Assembly (NCBI GenBank): GCA_014138725.1
Contig: JACJID010000001.1
Coordinates: 1,612,001-1,676,000, forward strand
DNA length: 64,000 nucleotides
Reading direction: 5' to 3'
DNA from: Kutzneria viridogrisea
Lineage (GTDB): Bacteria; Actinomycetota; Actinomycetes; Mycobacteriales; Pseudonocardiaceae
Made by a program: the position numbers and the translations under genes. Each line of letters opens with the position of its first letter. Within the stretch, counting starts at the first letter, position 1. The notes beneath the pieces were generated by a model. The model saw only the letters and a list, made by a program, of their open reading frames with translations. It was not told the origin of the DNA and did not search any database. Below, piece by piece: positions 17,274-27,900 of this stretch.

Positions 17274-18068
17274 TCATGCGCCCAGGCCCGCTTCCCACGC
17301 GGTGAGCGCGGTGGTGTCCGTCGACACCAGGAACTCCGGTCGCGGATTGGGGACCGGCACGGGCACGTTGTCCACGCTGTTGTACGTGATCAACAGCAGC
17401 CGCCGGTCCTGCGGGGACATGTTCGTACCGGACCCGTGGATGAGCCGCGGATCGAACAACAGCAGGCTGCCCGCGGTGCCAGTGGCCGCGCGGATACCGA
17501 GGTCCGCCGCGACCGAGGCCAGTTGCCGCGGGCTCAGTTGGTAGTTGAGGTCGGCCTTGAGGTTCGCGGCCCAGTCATCCCCGGCGCTGCGCCGCTCGGT
17601 CCGCACCGTGCCCAGCAGGTGCGAACCTGGCAGGAACAGCAGCGGACCGTTGAAGTCCGTCGCGTCGTCGAGGAACAGCGCGATGTTCATCGCCCGCGGG
17701 GTGCGCATGCCGTCCTCGCGCTCCCAGAAGATGTAGTCCTGGTGCCAAGGCCACACGTCGCCACGCAGCGCCAGCTTGGCGTTGACCTTCGACTGGTACA
17801 CGTAGACCTTGCTCTCAAGGACCTGCTCCGCCGCGCCCAGCAACCTCGGCAGCCGGGTGAGCCGGTCGAACAGCGAGCTGACCTGGTGGCAGCCGTGCAC
17901 GCCGCGCACGGTCGTGCCGTCCGTCTCGAGCATGCGGCCGGGGTGGTCCAGCGCGAACAACGTCTCGACATCGTCCCGCACCAGCGCGAGATCCGCGGGC
18001 GGGATGACGTCGGGAACGACGACGAACCCCTCGGTGTGGTAGGTGGCGAACTGCGAATCGGTGAGCAT
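17274..18068 (-). CDS. Phytanoyl-CoA dioxygenase-family tailoring hydroxylase
   Basis: About 264 residues of a non-haem Fe(II)/2-oxoglutarate oxygenase. The facial triad reads HQD in WPWHQDYIFWERED (~residue 105) and the distal His in DPRLIHGSGTNMS (~residue 205), followed by the 2-oxoglutarate Arg region. MNIALFLDDATDFNGPLLFL is the usual strand between them. I start at the ATG at 18068, preceded by GGGGGAGA; an earlier ATG lacks a site. It is the last gene of the lipopeptide operon, 108 bp after the TE-containing NRPS. It probably hydroxylates an amino acid or the lipid, but the substrate is not shown. Confidence 0.9.
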   Translation of the reverse strand: MLTDSQFATYHTEGFVVVPDVIPPADLALVRDDVETLFALDHPGRMLETDGTTVRGVHGCHQVSSLFDRLTRLPRLLGAAEQVLESKVYVYQSKVNAKLALRGDVWPWHQDYIFWEREDGMRTPRAMNIALFLDDATDFNGPLLFLPGSHLLGTVRTERRSAGDDWAANLKADLNYQLSPRQLASVAADLGIRAATGTAGSLLLFDPRLIHGSGTNMSPQDRRLLLITYNSVDNVPVPVPNPRPEFLVSTDTTALTAWEAGLGA

Positions 18069-18176
18069 GTTCTCCCCCGACAATCTCTCGGTGATTACCC
18101 TGGTGATCTGCACCAGTGGTACTGACTGAACGCGGCGTCGCCCTGTGCGATCGGCTGCACCTCCGTTGGTGCGGGC

Positions 18177-21100
18177 TCAATGGCCCTGGTTTGCCACCTC
18201 CGCCAGGAATTCCGCGATCGCCCCGACTTGGGGCTCCTGGAAGAGCGAGAAGTGGTCGCCCGCGATCACCCGGGTGTCCACCAGACCCGGGCACAACTCC
18301 CGCCACCTCGCGCTGGCCTTCTCCCGCACAGCCGGGTCGGTGTCAGCACTCTGTAGCAGGGCAACGGGTCCGGACCACGGCGCTGGCACGTACCTGCTGG
18401 CCGCCAGCGAGTGCACGTGGTACAGCTCGAGGCGTCGTTGCAGGTGCTCCCTCGCCACCGCCGAGAGCTCGCTCGGGTCCTGGCCGGTGACGTCCTCGAT
18501 GGTCACCGGCTCGCCATCGAGCACCAGCTCAGGCGGGTACGTGTCCACCAGGACCACCATGGCGGGGCGCTCACCCGCGCTGGCCAACCGGCGGGCCAGT
18601 TCCAGCGCGACCAGGCCGCCCATCGACCAGCCGAGCAGCACGTGCGGCCCGGGGACCCCGGCGACCTCCGCGACGTACCGGTCAGCCAGGCCGGTCACGT
18701 CCTGACCGGCGTCCGGTTCGGTGGGAGCTTGCAGGGCGTACACCGGACGGCCCAGTTCCGGCCGCAGAGACAGGGAACGGAACCCCAGCACATCGCCCCC
18801 TGCCGGGTGAACGCAGACCAACGGCAGCCCGGCACCGTCCCTGCGCAACCGCACCAGGCTGCCCAGGGGGACCGACGAGTTGGCGGTGCGCACCAGCCGC
18901 GCCAGGCGTGTGGCGGAGGCCAGCCGATGGCCACCGTCATCGTCATCCACGTCGAACAGCACGGTCACGGGCAGGCGCAGGCCCATCGCCTCGTTGATCC
19001 TCGCGATGAGCTGCACTGCGAGCAACGAGTGCCCACCCAGGTCGAAGAAGTCCTCGTCCGCACCGACCTGGGTACCGAGCAGCTCCTCCATGCAGCGGAG
19101 GATGACCAGTTCCACCGCGTCGACGGGCTGGGCCAGATGGCGCGACCGGGCTGTCGTGGACTGCTCGGCCAGCGAGCGGACATCGACCTTCCCGTTCGTG
19201 GTCAACGGGATCTCGCTGATCCGGTGGTACTCCTCCGGGACCAGCTCCGCAGGGAGGCGCTCGCGGACGAACGCGTCGATCTCCGCCTCGGGCGGGACGT
19301 CGGCGAGGAGGTACGCGACCAGGCGTGTGCCGCGGTTCTCATCGTTGCTCGCCACCACAACCGCATCGCGGACCGCCTCGTGCTCCAGGAGGGCGGCGCG
19401 TACCTCCTCGGGTTCGACGCGGACACCCCTGATCTTGACCTGGTCGTCCACCCTGCCCACGTAGTGCAGGCCCCCGCCGGGCGTGTGGCAGGCCAGGTCA
19501 CCGGTCCGGTAGAGCCGGCCGCCGGGGGTGTCCGCGAACGGGTCCGGCACGAACCGTTGCGCCGTCAGGCCGGGGGCCGAGTGGTAGCCCCTGGCCAGCC
19601 CGGCACCACCGATGTAGATCTCGCCCGTGACACCGACGCCGACCGGTCGTAGCCGCTGGTCCAACACGTAGATCTGGGTGTTCGCGATCGGCCGCCCGAT
19701 CGTCACCGGTCCTGTCGTGGTGGTGACCTCGTGGACGCTGCACCCGACGGTGGCTTCGGTTGGCCCGTACTCGTTGAACAACCTGGTCGGCCCATCGCGC
19801 CACGGCCGGGCGACGTCCGCGGTCAGCGCCTCACCGCCCACGACGAGCGCCCGCACCCGACCGGCGAGTTGGTCAAAGCTGTGGTTCAGTACCTTCAAGT
19901 GCGACGGGGTCAACTTCAGCATCGCGGGTTCGTCCAGAGTGGGCAGGCCCTCGGCCAGCCGTAGCACGTCCCGCCACGCGGGGTTGATCCGCACCGAACC
20001 GCCAGCCACCAACGGTGTGAACAGGCTGGTGACGGTCAGGTCGAACGCGACCGAGGAGTGCAGCACGGCTGCCGTGTCGGCTGTTCCGTACGCGGCGGCA
20101 CTCCACCGCACGTAGTTGGCCACGGCGCTGTGCGGGATCATGACGCCCTTCGGGACACCCGTCGACCCGGAGGTGAAGATCACGTACGCCAGGTTGTCCG
20201 GTGTCACCCCGGAATCGGGGCGAGGGCAGGTCGGCCTGCTCTCGGTGATGTCCAGCACCTCGAAGCCGCCGACCCACCGGTCGGGGTCGTCGGTGACCAG
20301 GTGCGTCGAGCCGACCCGACCCAGCAACGTGGCCACCCGGTGTGCGGGAAGGTCGACGTCCAAGGGCACGTACCCGCCCCCAGCCTTCAGGACGCCGAGC
20401 AACGCCACCACGAGGTTCGCCGAATGCCGCACGCCGACCCCGACCAGGACCTCCGGGCCGACGCCTCGCGCCCGCAGCACCCCGGCGAGGGCGTTCGCCC
20501 GCTCGTCGAGTTCGCGGTACGACAACCGCTCATCACCGCTGTGCACCGCAACCGCGTTCGGGGTCGCGGCCGCCTGGTCCTCGAACAGCTCGTGGAGGCA
20601 GCGGGCAGGTTCGGTGTTGGCCGTCAGGTTGAAGCGGACCACGAGGTCGTGCCGGGTCGGCGCGTCCAGTGGGTCGAGGTCGGCCACCCGGACCGTCGGG
20701 TCACCGGTCACCTCGGCGAGAACGGTGGCGTACTGCCGAGCCAAGACGGTCACGTAGTCGTGTGCGAAGCGGTCCGGTACGTAGTGCCAGACGAATCGGA
20801 CCGTGTCCGCACCGACCACGCACTCCAGTTTGAGGTCGTACGACTCGGCCTCGACGTCCTCCCAGTCCAAGGTGAAGGTGACCGCTCCGGCGGCCAGCGG
20901 TTCGACCGCGGTCTTGTACTCGAAGGCCGCTTCCCATGCGACGGGTTCGGTGGCGTAGGGGTCGAGCAGGCACTCCGCCAACTCGTCCACTTCGGACAGT
21001 TCGGCCTCGGTGCTTGCCACGAGCTCGTTGAACCTGGTGTCCTCGCCGATCTCGCTGCGCACGCCGACCCACCGGGCCAGCGGCCCGGCACAGTCCCGCA

Positions 21101-21908
21101 ACTCGTCCAGGTCCCGGCCGGGAAAGCAGGTGCCGACGGTCAGGTCTGGCCGGCCGGAGACCCGGGACAGCAGGACCTGCCAGCACGCCAGCAAAACGCA
21201 TTCCACCGACGTGTTCAACCTGGCGGCGCAGCTGTGCAGCGCCTGGGGCATCTCGACGGTCACGTACCGGCCGTCGGCCAGTGCGCCCTCCTGATGCCCG
21301 CCCGCGAGTGGCAGACGCAGCAGGGTGTTCACGGACCGGCGGCGCAGCAGCGCGACGGCCTCCTCCTGCGGTTCCTGTCCCAGTTCATGTTGCCACTGCG
21401 CGAGTTGGCTGTGTCGAAGACCGACATGGTCCAACGGATCCTGCCGGTAGGCCGAGACCAGGTCGGCGACTATCGTGCGCAATGCCGCGCTGTCCGCGAC
21501 GAGGGCCGTGGTCGTGATCAGCAGTGCGTGGTCGTCGGGTCCACGCGTGATCAGCACCACCCTGAGCGGCGATCCCGTGTGGAGGTCGCCACGCGCGGTC
21601 CACTCCGCGCGCCGGATCCGCTCCAGATGCGACTGTCCATTAAGGACAATTCGACGCACCGCGACCAGAGGTGCCTCATCGGACACCACCTGGACCGCGG
21701 TCATTCCGTCCTGTACCGGATGGAACGAGGTGCGCAGCATCTCGCGCTCCCGAACCACTGTGGCGACGGCGGACGCCAGCCGGTCCACGTCCAGCTGGCC
21801 ACGGATCCGGACCAGTGCCTGCGCCCGGCACTCCCGGCCGCGTTGCCGTTGCTGCCACACGCGCAACTGCTGTGCAGACAGCCGATATCCCTCGACCTGA
21901 ACCGCCAT
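18177..21908 (-). CDS. Terminal NRPS: degenerate C-A(Asn)-T-TE
   Basis: 1243 residues. Residues 1-430 are a condensation-fold domain whose active-site HHxxxDG reads TTALVADS (~residue 138), so the catalytic His is absent. The A domain spans ~440-930 (AYVIFTSGSTGVPKGVM, NEYGPTEATVG). My reading of the eight pocket residues plus Lys gives D-L-T-K-V-G-E-V-G-K, an asparagine code. The T domain (DLGGHSLLAVQL) is near 960. A type I thioesterase with LLGWSMGGLVALE lies near 1092 and ends the chain by hydrolysis or cyclisation. The upstream NRPS ends with its own intact C domain and a TauD-type oxygenase, so the degenerate domain may act as an interface for beta-hydroxylation rather than condensation (inference). 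Confidence 0.93.
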   Translation of the reverse strand: MAVQVEGYRLSAQQLRVWQQRQRGRECRAQALVRIRGQLDVDRLASAVATVVREREMLRTSFHPVQDGMTAVQVVSDEAPLVAVRRIVLNGQSHLERIRRAEWTARGDLHTGSPLRVVLITRGPDDHALLITTTALVADSAALRTIVADLVSAYRQDPLDHVGLRHSQLAQWQHELGQEPQEEAVALLRRRSVNTLLRLPLAGGHQEGALADGRYVTVEMPQALHSCAARLNTSVECVLLACWQVLLSRVSGRPDLTVGTCFPGRDLDELRDCAGPLARWVGVRSEIGEDTRFNELVASTEAELSEVDELAECLLDPYATEPVAWEAAFEYKTAVEPLAAGAVTFTLDWEDVEAESYDLKLECVVGADTVRFVWHYVPDRFAHDYVTVLARQYATVLAEVTGDPTVRVADLDPLDAPTRHDLVVRFNLTANTEPARCLHELFEDQAAATPNAVAVHSGDERLSYRELDERANALAGVLRARGVGPEVLVGVGVRHSANLVVALLGVLKAGGGYVPLDVDLPAHRVATLLGRVGSTHLVTDDPDRWVGGFEVLDITESRPTCPRPDSGVTPDNLAYVIFTSGSTGVPKGVMIPHSAVANYVRWSAAAYGTADTAAVLHSSVAFDLTVTSLFTPLVAGGSVRINPAWRDVLRLAEGLPTLDEPAMLKLTPSHLKVLNHSFDQLAGRVRALVVGGEALTADVARPWRDGPTRLFNEYGPTEATVGCSVHEVTTTTGPVTIGRPIANTQIYVLDQRLRPVGVGVTGEIYIGGAGLARGYHSAPGLTAQRFVPDPFADTPGGRLYRTGDLACHTPGGGLHYVGRVDDQVKIRGVRVEPEEVRAALLEHEAVRDAVVVASNDENRGTRLVAYLLADVPPEAEIDAFVRERLPAELVPEEYHRISEIPLTTNGKVDVRSLAEQSTTARSRHLAQPVDAVELVILRCMEELLGTQVGADEDFFDLGGHSLLAVQLIARINEAMGLRLPVTVLFDVDDDDGGHRLASATRLARLVRTANSSVPLGSLVRLRRDGAGLPLVCVHPAGGDVLGFRSLSLRPELGRPVYALQAPTEPDAGQDVTGLADRYVAEVAGVPGPHVLLGWSMGGLVALELARRLASAGERPAMVVLVDTYPPELVLDGEPVTIEDVTGQDPSELSAVAREHLQRRLELYHVHSLAASRYVPAPWSGPVALLQSADTDPAVREKASARWRELCPGLVDTRVIAGDHFSLFQEPQVGAIAEFLAEVANQGH
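21631..21652. repeat. Dyad motif GACTGTCC-N5-GGACAATTC, copy 1
   Basis: TGTCC-ATTAA-GGACA forms a perfect 5-bp-arm dyad inside the terminal NRPS gene. On the coding strand it is read with codons rare in this GC-rich gene (ATT, CTT, AAT, GGA). A second 22-bp copy, differing only in the spacer, is at 40460-40481. Confidence 0.5.
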
Positions 21909-21944
21909 GACCTCGTCCGTTCTCGAGCAGCTGATCCCAGTGGA

Positions 21945-24900
21945 TCAGCCGAAACTCATCATGTCGCCCATGGCCACGAGCAGCTTCCGCTCGCCACCGA
22001 ACGGGTTGCGGGCGTGGGCGACCGAGATGTTGTCCAGCATCAGCACATCACCCACCTGCCACGGGAAGCTGACCTCCAACTCCGCGTACACCCGGCAGAT
22101 CTCGGCCATGGCGTCGTCCGGGATGGGAGTGCCGTCGCCGAACCGGCAGTCCCGGGGGAGTTCGTCACGATCGAAGGTCGCCAGGATCGACTTCCGCGTC
22201 CGCTCGTCGAGGCACGAGAGGTGCCAGTGCTGCGCCTGGTTGAACCACGACCACTCGCCGGACACCGGATGGCGGAGTACCGAAGGACGTACCGCCGAGG
22301 TGTACAGCCGGTCGTCCCGCCACTCGTACCGCAGGCCCTGCGCGACGCACCGCGCCTGGACCTCGGCACGGCTGTCGGTCCGGAACGCCGTGCGCCAGTC
22401 GAGGCCCAGGCCGGTGCCGTACCCGCGCAGGTACATCACGTTCTTCGCGGCGAACTCCGCGCGCAGGTCCGGATGGAGGGTCCGGTACATGACCCGGCTG
22501 TCAACGATCGGCGTCTCCCCACCCCATGTCGCCGGGCACTTGACACAGAACCAGATCCGTCCTGGGCCGCTGTCGTTGAAGGAGTCCCGGTTGTGCCACA
22601 GCAGCTTCTCCTCCGGTGGGAAGAGCGTGGGCGGGTAGGCTCGGCCGTTCAGCGAGGACTGCGAGTGCTCGCCGTTGTCGACGAACAGATCCGTCACGAA
22701 GACGGAGGCGAACCGTTCCAGTTCCTCGGATTCGGTGATTTCGAAGCCGCGGAACAACAGCGCCCCGCTGGTGAGGAGCGCATCATCCAGCATGGCTCGG
22801 TTATTCCGCGCCCACGCGACCAGGTCGACCTGTTCCTGATTCGGTGTGGCCACCACCGGCAGGGTGGTCCCCGGTGCGAGAGGAGCCAGGCCAACCAGGT
22901 CCGCGGAGTTCGCGATGACCTTCTTCGGCGCGGTTCGCTTCAGCTCGCGCAGGCGGCCCCGCACGCTGTTCCTGTCCATTCCGTGCGTCTTGCCCCGCTC
23001 CGGTCGGGGGCGGGACAGCTCGGCCCGGTGGTCTGGCTGCTCGGCGAGGGCGGTCACGAGCCGCACGTAGTCCGCCGCCAGCAGGGTGACCGCATCCCGG
23101 TCGAACACCTGAACGTCGTACTCCCAGGCGCCGACGATCGTCGTACCTTCCTCGGCCATCAGCAGGGTCAGGTCGAACCGGGTGGTGTCCAGGTCGAACT
23201 CCAGCGGATCGAGGCGGACACCAGGCAGCGTCCGGTTGCCGCGCCGGGTGTTGTCCAGCATCAGGTTGGTCTGGAACAGCGGGCTGTGGCCGCGGTCGCG
23301 TGGCGGGTTCACCACCTTCACGACCTCCTCGAACGGCAGGTCCTGGTGCGCGTACGCGGCCAAGGTCGTGGCACGTGCCCGGCACACCAGCTCCCGCCAG
23401 GTCGGTTCACCGTCCACAGTGGTGCGCAGCACGACCTGGTTGACGAAGAAGCCGATCAGGTTCTCCACCGCCGGGTCCGACCGGTTGGCGAGGTTCGCGC
23501 CAACGGCGAGGTCGGTCGAGCCGGTCCGCTCGTGCAGCAGCGCGTACAGCGCGGAGAGCAGGACCATGAACAGGGTCGCGTCCTCCTGCCGGGCCAGGGC
23601 GTGGATCTTGTCCGCGGTCGTGCTCGGGATGGTGAACTCCACCCGGTGGCCGACGAACTGCGCCGGGGCCTCGCGGGGACGGGTCATCGGCAGCGCGGGG
23701 ATCTCCAGAATGCCCGCGAGCTGGTCGCGCCAGTAGTCCCGCGCCTTCGCCAGGTGGCCCTCGTCGAGCAGACAACGTTGCCACACGGCGTAGTCCGCGT
23801 ACTGGACCGGGAGATCGGGCAGCACCGGCGGACGGTTCTCCTGCCGCGCCGCGTACAGCTCGCTGAACTCGTCCAGCAGCACGCCGGTGGACCACCCGTC
23901 GAACGAGATGTGGTGCACGCTCACCAGCAGCAAGTGCTCGGTGGCGGACAGCCGGACCAGGTGGGTCCGCATCACGGGGCCGTTGGCCAGGTCGAACGCC
24001 CGGACGGACTCGGCAAGCGCCAATCGCATCGCCTCGGCCTCGGGATCGTCGACGGTGCTGACGTCCACGGTGACCAGGTCGACCGGCTGGTACTGCTGTA
24101 CGGACTGGTAGGGCCGGCCGTCCTCGGTGACGAGCACCGTCCTGAGCACTTCGTGCCGGCGGACGATCTCGTTGAGCGCGTGGTGCAAGGCTGGCACGTC
24201 CAGGTCCCCGGTCAGCCGGACGTACAGGGGGACGTTGTACCGAGGATTGTCGGGCGCGAGCTGGTGCAGGAACCAGAGGCGTTCCTGCGCGCGGGAAGTG
24301 GGCATCAAGGTAGTGCGGGGCACAGGTGCCAGCGCGGGCGTGGTGGAACCCGAGGCCTGAGCGCACAGTTCCTCGACCGCTGCCGCCATGTCGGCCAGGA
24401 CCGGTTTCTCGAAGGGGGTGCGTATCGGGATGTCGACCCCGAGCGCGTCGCGCAGCCGGTACAGCAGCTGGAACGTGAGCAGCGAATGGCCGCCCAGTTC
24501 GAAGAAGTGGTCGTCCGACCCGATGCCGTCCTTGACGAGCAGTTCCTCCCAGATGTCGGCGATCGTCCGCTCGGTCGGTGTCAGCGGCCGTGCGTCCCGG
24601 CCGTGCGCGTGTGATCGGTCGTCGAGCGCCATCAACTCCCGCAGCACCAGGTGGTCCACCTTGCCGCTGGGCGTCAAGGGGAACTCGCGCAGCAGCACGT
24701 AACGGGCGGGCACCATGTGTGCCGGCAGGTGTGCTTTGGCGTGCGCCGCCACCGCGGTGAGCCTTCGTGCGGCGGTCGTTCGCCACATCGGGTCGTTCGC
24801 GTACTCGCCAGAACCGGCAGCCTTGGGCGCGGCGGGGTTGGCAACCGCGGGCGCAGATGTTGGCTGGAGGAGCACGTCGTACGAGCCGTCGGGGGCGCCA

Positions 24901-27900
24901 GCTGCCCAGCTGAGGTCGACCTCGTAGGACAGCCGCTCGGCCAGCGCGCGGACCTCGTCCGGATCGATCCCCTCTGGTGCCGCCACACTCGCGCGCGGCA
25001 CCTCTCCAGCCGGTGCGTCAGCCAGCGCAGCCCGCCCGCCAAGCGCCTCGGACAGCCGGGAGTTGGTCAGGTTCCGCAGCTGGATCCGTCGCGGCTGGCC
25101 CCCGGTCAGCAGGTTCTCGATCGCCGCGAGGTCCATGCCGACCGCGTTGTGACTGTCCCATTCGGACTGTTCAAGTCGGTTCCCGCCGACCTCGATGACG
25201 ACGTCGTACCGGTAGGAGACCAGTTCGTTGCGGTACGGCCCGGGTTTTGGCACCACCCGCACAGCGCTGACACGCTCCCAGCGTTGTGCCAGGTCGGTGA
25301 ACAGGCGCGGGTCGACGCACAGTTCCTCCTCGCCGTCGACACCGCGCCGGACGCGGGCGCGCAGGGTGCCGGCGGTGTCCCCGTTCGCCGCCTGGTGCAT
25401 GACGACGTCGGTGTGGAACAGGTCCAACATCGCGAAATTCCGGACGTCCCCGACGAAGACGTGGCCGCGTACCGGGATCGCGGCGACAGCCTGCCGGATG
25501 ATGTCGGTGAGGTAGTCGACCGACGGGAAGTACTGGACCACCGAGTTCATGATCACGGTGTCGTACTCATCACCTTCGGTGATGCTCCGGTGCGCCGGTG
25601 CGGCCCGCAGGTCGACCCGGTCCACGAGGTCCGGCACGGCCTGGGCCAACGCCTCCCGGACGTGGTCGACCACCGAAGCGGACAGGTCCGTCGCCCGGTA
25701 GCTGACGCACTCGGGTGCGACGCGGGCCAGGATCATTCCGGTGCCACAGCCGATCTCAAGCGCGTGGCGGGGCCGCAGGGCATGGATGGCGGCCACGGTG
25801 TTGTCCAGCCAGGACCGCATCTCGTCCTCGGCGATGGGGCTACCGGTGAAGCTGCTGGTCCAACCGGCCAGGTCGAAGAACGGCGTCGGCGAGGTTTGTA
25901 GGTCCCCGTACAGGTTCTGGTACAGCATCTCCCACTGGTCGACCACGTTCTCCGCCTGACCGGGATCGGGCGTGCCCGCCTCAACCCGGACGAACGCGAC
26001 CAGCTCGGCACCGGAGGGGCGGTCGGCGACCTCGACGGCGGCCTGCCGGACGTGCTGGTGCCCCTCCAGCACCGCTGCGATCTCTCCCGGCTCGACTCGA
26101 TGGCCGCGCACCTTGGCCTGGTCGTCCACCCTGGACAGGAACTCCAGCTCGCCGTCGCCGCGCCACCGGACGAGGTCGCCCGTCCGGTACAGCCGCCCTC
26201 CGGGCAGTTGCCCGAACGGATCCGGCACGAACCGTTCCGCGGTCAGGTCAGGCCGCCGCCAGTACCCGTGCGAGACACCGGCACCGCCGACGTGGAGTTC
26301 CCCCGCCACGCCAACCGGAACCGGACGCATCCGGTCGTCGAGGACGTAGCAGCACGTGTTGTGGATCGGCCGCCCGATCGGCACCCGCGAACCCACCTGG
26401 TCGGCGGTTTCGTAACACGCGCACGCCACAGCTGTCTCGGTGGGCCCGTACTCGTTGAACAGCCTGGCCGTGTGCCACTGGGGGAGTTGTTCCTCGTACA
26501 GGGCTTCACCGCCGACGACCAGAGACCGGGCCCACTGACTGTCGACGGCGGCATCGGCGAGCAGTTGGAGGTGCGATGGCGTGAGCTTGACCAAGCTCAG
26601 GTTGGTCATCCGCTCCGCACAGGTCCGCAACGCCTCCCCGGGCGCGCCGGACTCGTCCAGCAGGATCAACCGCTGTCCGACCAGCAACGGCGCGAACACG
26701 CTCGTCACCGTCATGTCCGCACTCAGCGAGGAGTGCAGCGGCACCCCGTCGCCCTCCGCGACCGCGAACGCCTCCACCGCCCACAGCAGGTAGTTGACGA
26801 GGTTGCGGTGTGACAGCATCACCCCCTTGGGGCCGCCGGTCGAACCCGAGGTGTAGATCACGTACATCGGGTCGTCCGGCCGGCACCGAACCTCGCTCAA
26901 GGCGCCGTCCGCGGACCACTCGTCCACGAGGACGATCCGCGCGGTCTCGGGCCGCAACCGGTTGGCGAACTGGGACTCGGTGACCAGGAACCCGGCGGTG
27001 CTGTCGTCGAGCAGCCACCGCAGCCGAGCGTCGGGGTGCTGGGGATCCAGGGGGACGTAGGCGGCCCCGGCCTTCATGATGCCCAGCAGTGTGACTGGCA
27101 ACGCCGGCGACCGGGAAAGCAGCACGCCCACCAGTGATCCACGTCCGACACCGAGCCCACGCAGGTGTTCGGCGAACGCGCTGGCCCGCTGGCTCAGTTC
27201 GCGGTAGGTCAGCTCTTCGGTCGAGGCGGTGACGGCGATGGCGTCGGGCGTGCGCTGGGCCTGCGCCTCGACCAACTCGACCACCGTCGTGTCCGGGACG
27301 GCGCGGTCGGTGCCGGTGCCCTCGGTGAACAGTCGCCGCTGGTCATCCTCGGTCATCATCGGGAGATCGCGCAGCAGGGTGTCGGGCGCGTGGGCCGCGG
27401 CCTCGAGCAGCACCGTGAACGACCGCGCGATCCGCGCCACCGTCGAGTGGTCGAACAGATCCGTCGCGTAGATCAGCTGGCACTCCAGCCCGGCCGGGGT
27501 CTCGACGAGGCTGAGGTCCAGGTCGAACCGGGCACCGGTCTGCTCGACCTCGAGCGGGGTGATCACCATGCCCGGCGCCATCTCGACCGCCTCGGGCTGG
27601 TTGTGCAGCACACAGTTGACCTGGTAGACGGGGTTGCGGCTGAGGTCGCGCTCCGGCTGGATCGTCTGCACGAGCAGGTCCAGCGGGATGTCCTGGTGCT
27701 CGTAGGCGGCAAGGCAGGTCGTCCTGGTGTGGCGGACGAACTCCCGGAACGGCACGTGCCCGGACGGGCGGCCCCGCAGCACCACCGAGTTGGCGAAGAA
27801 CCCGATGAGGGAGTGGAACTCGGTGAACCTGCGGTTGGCCACGGCCGTACCGACCAGGATGTCGTCCTGCCCGCTGTAACGCGCCAGCACGGTCTGGAAT

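Noticed and set aside
20058-24614. 1518-residue plus-strand open frame across two NRPS genes
   Set aside because: Antisense shadow; it crosses the boundary between two NRPS genes and has no recognisable domain.
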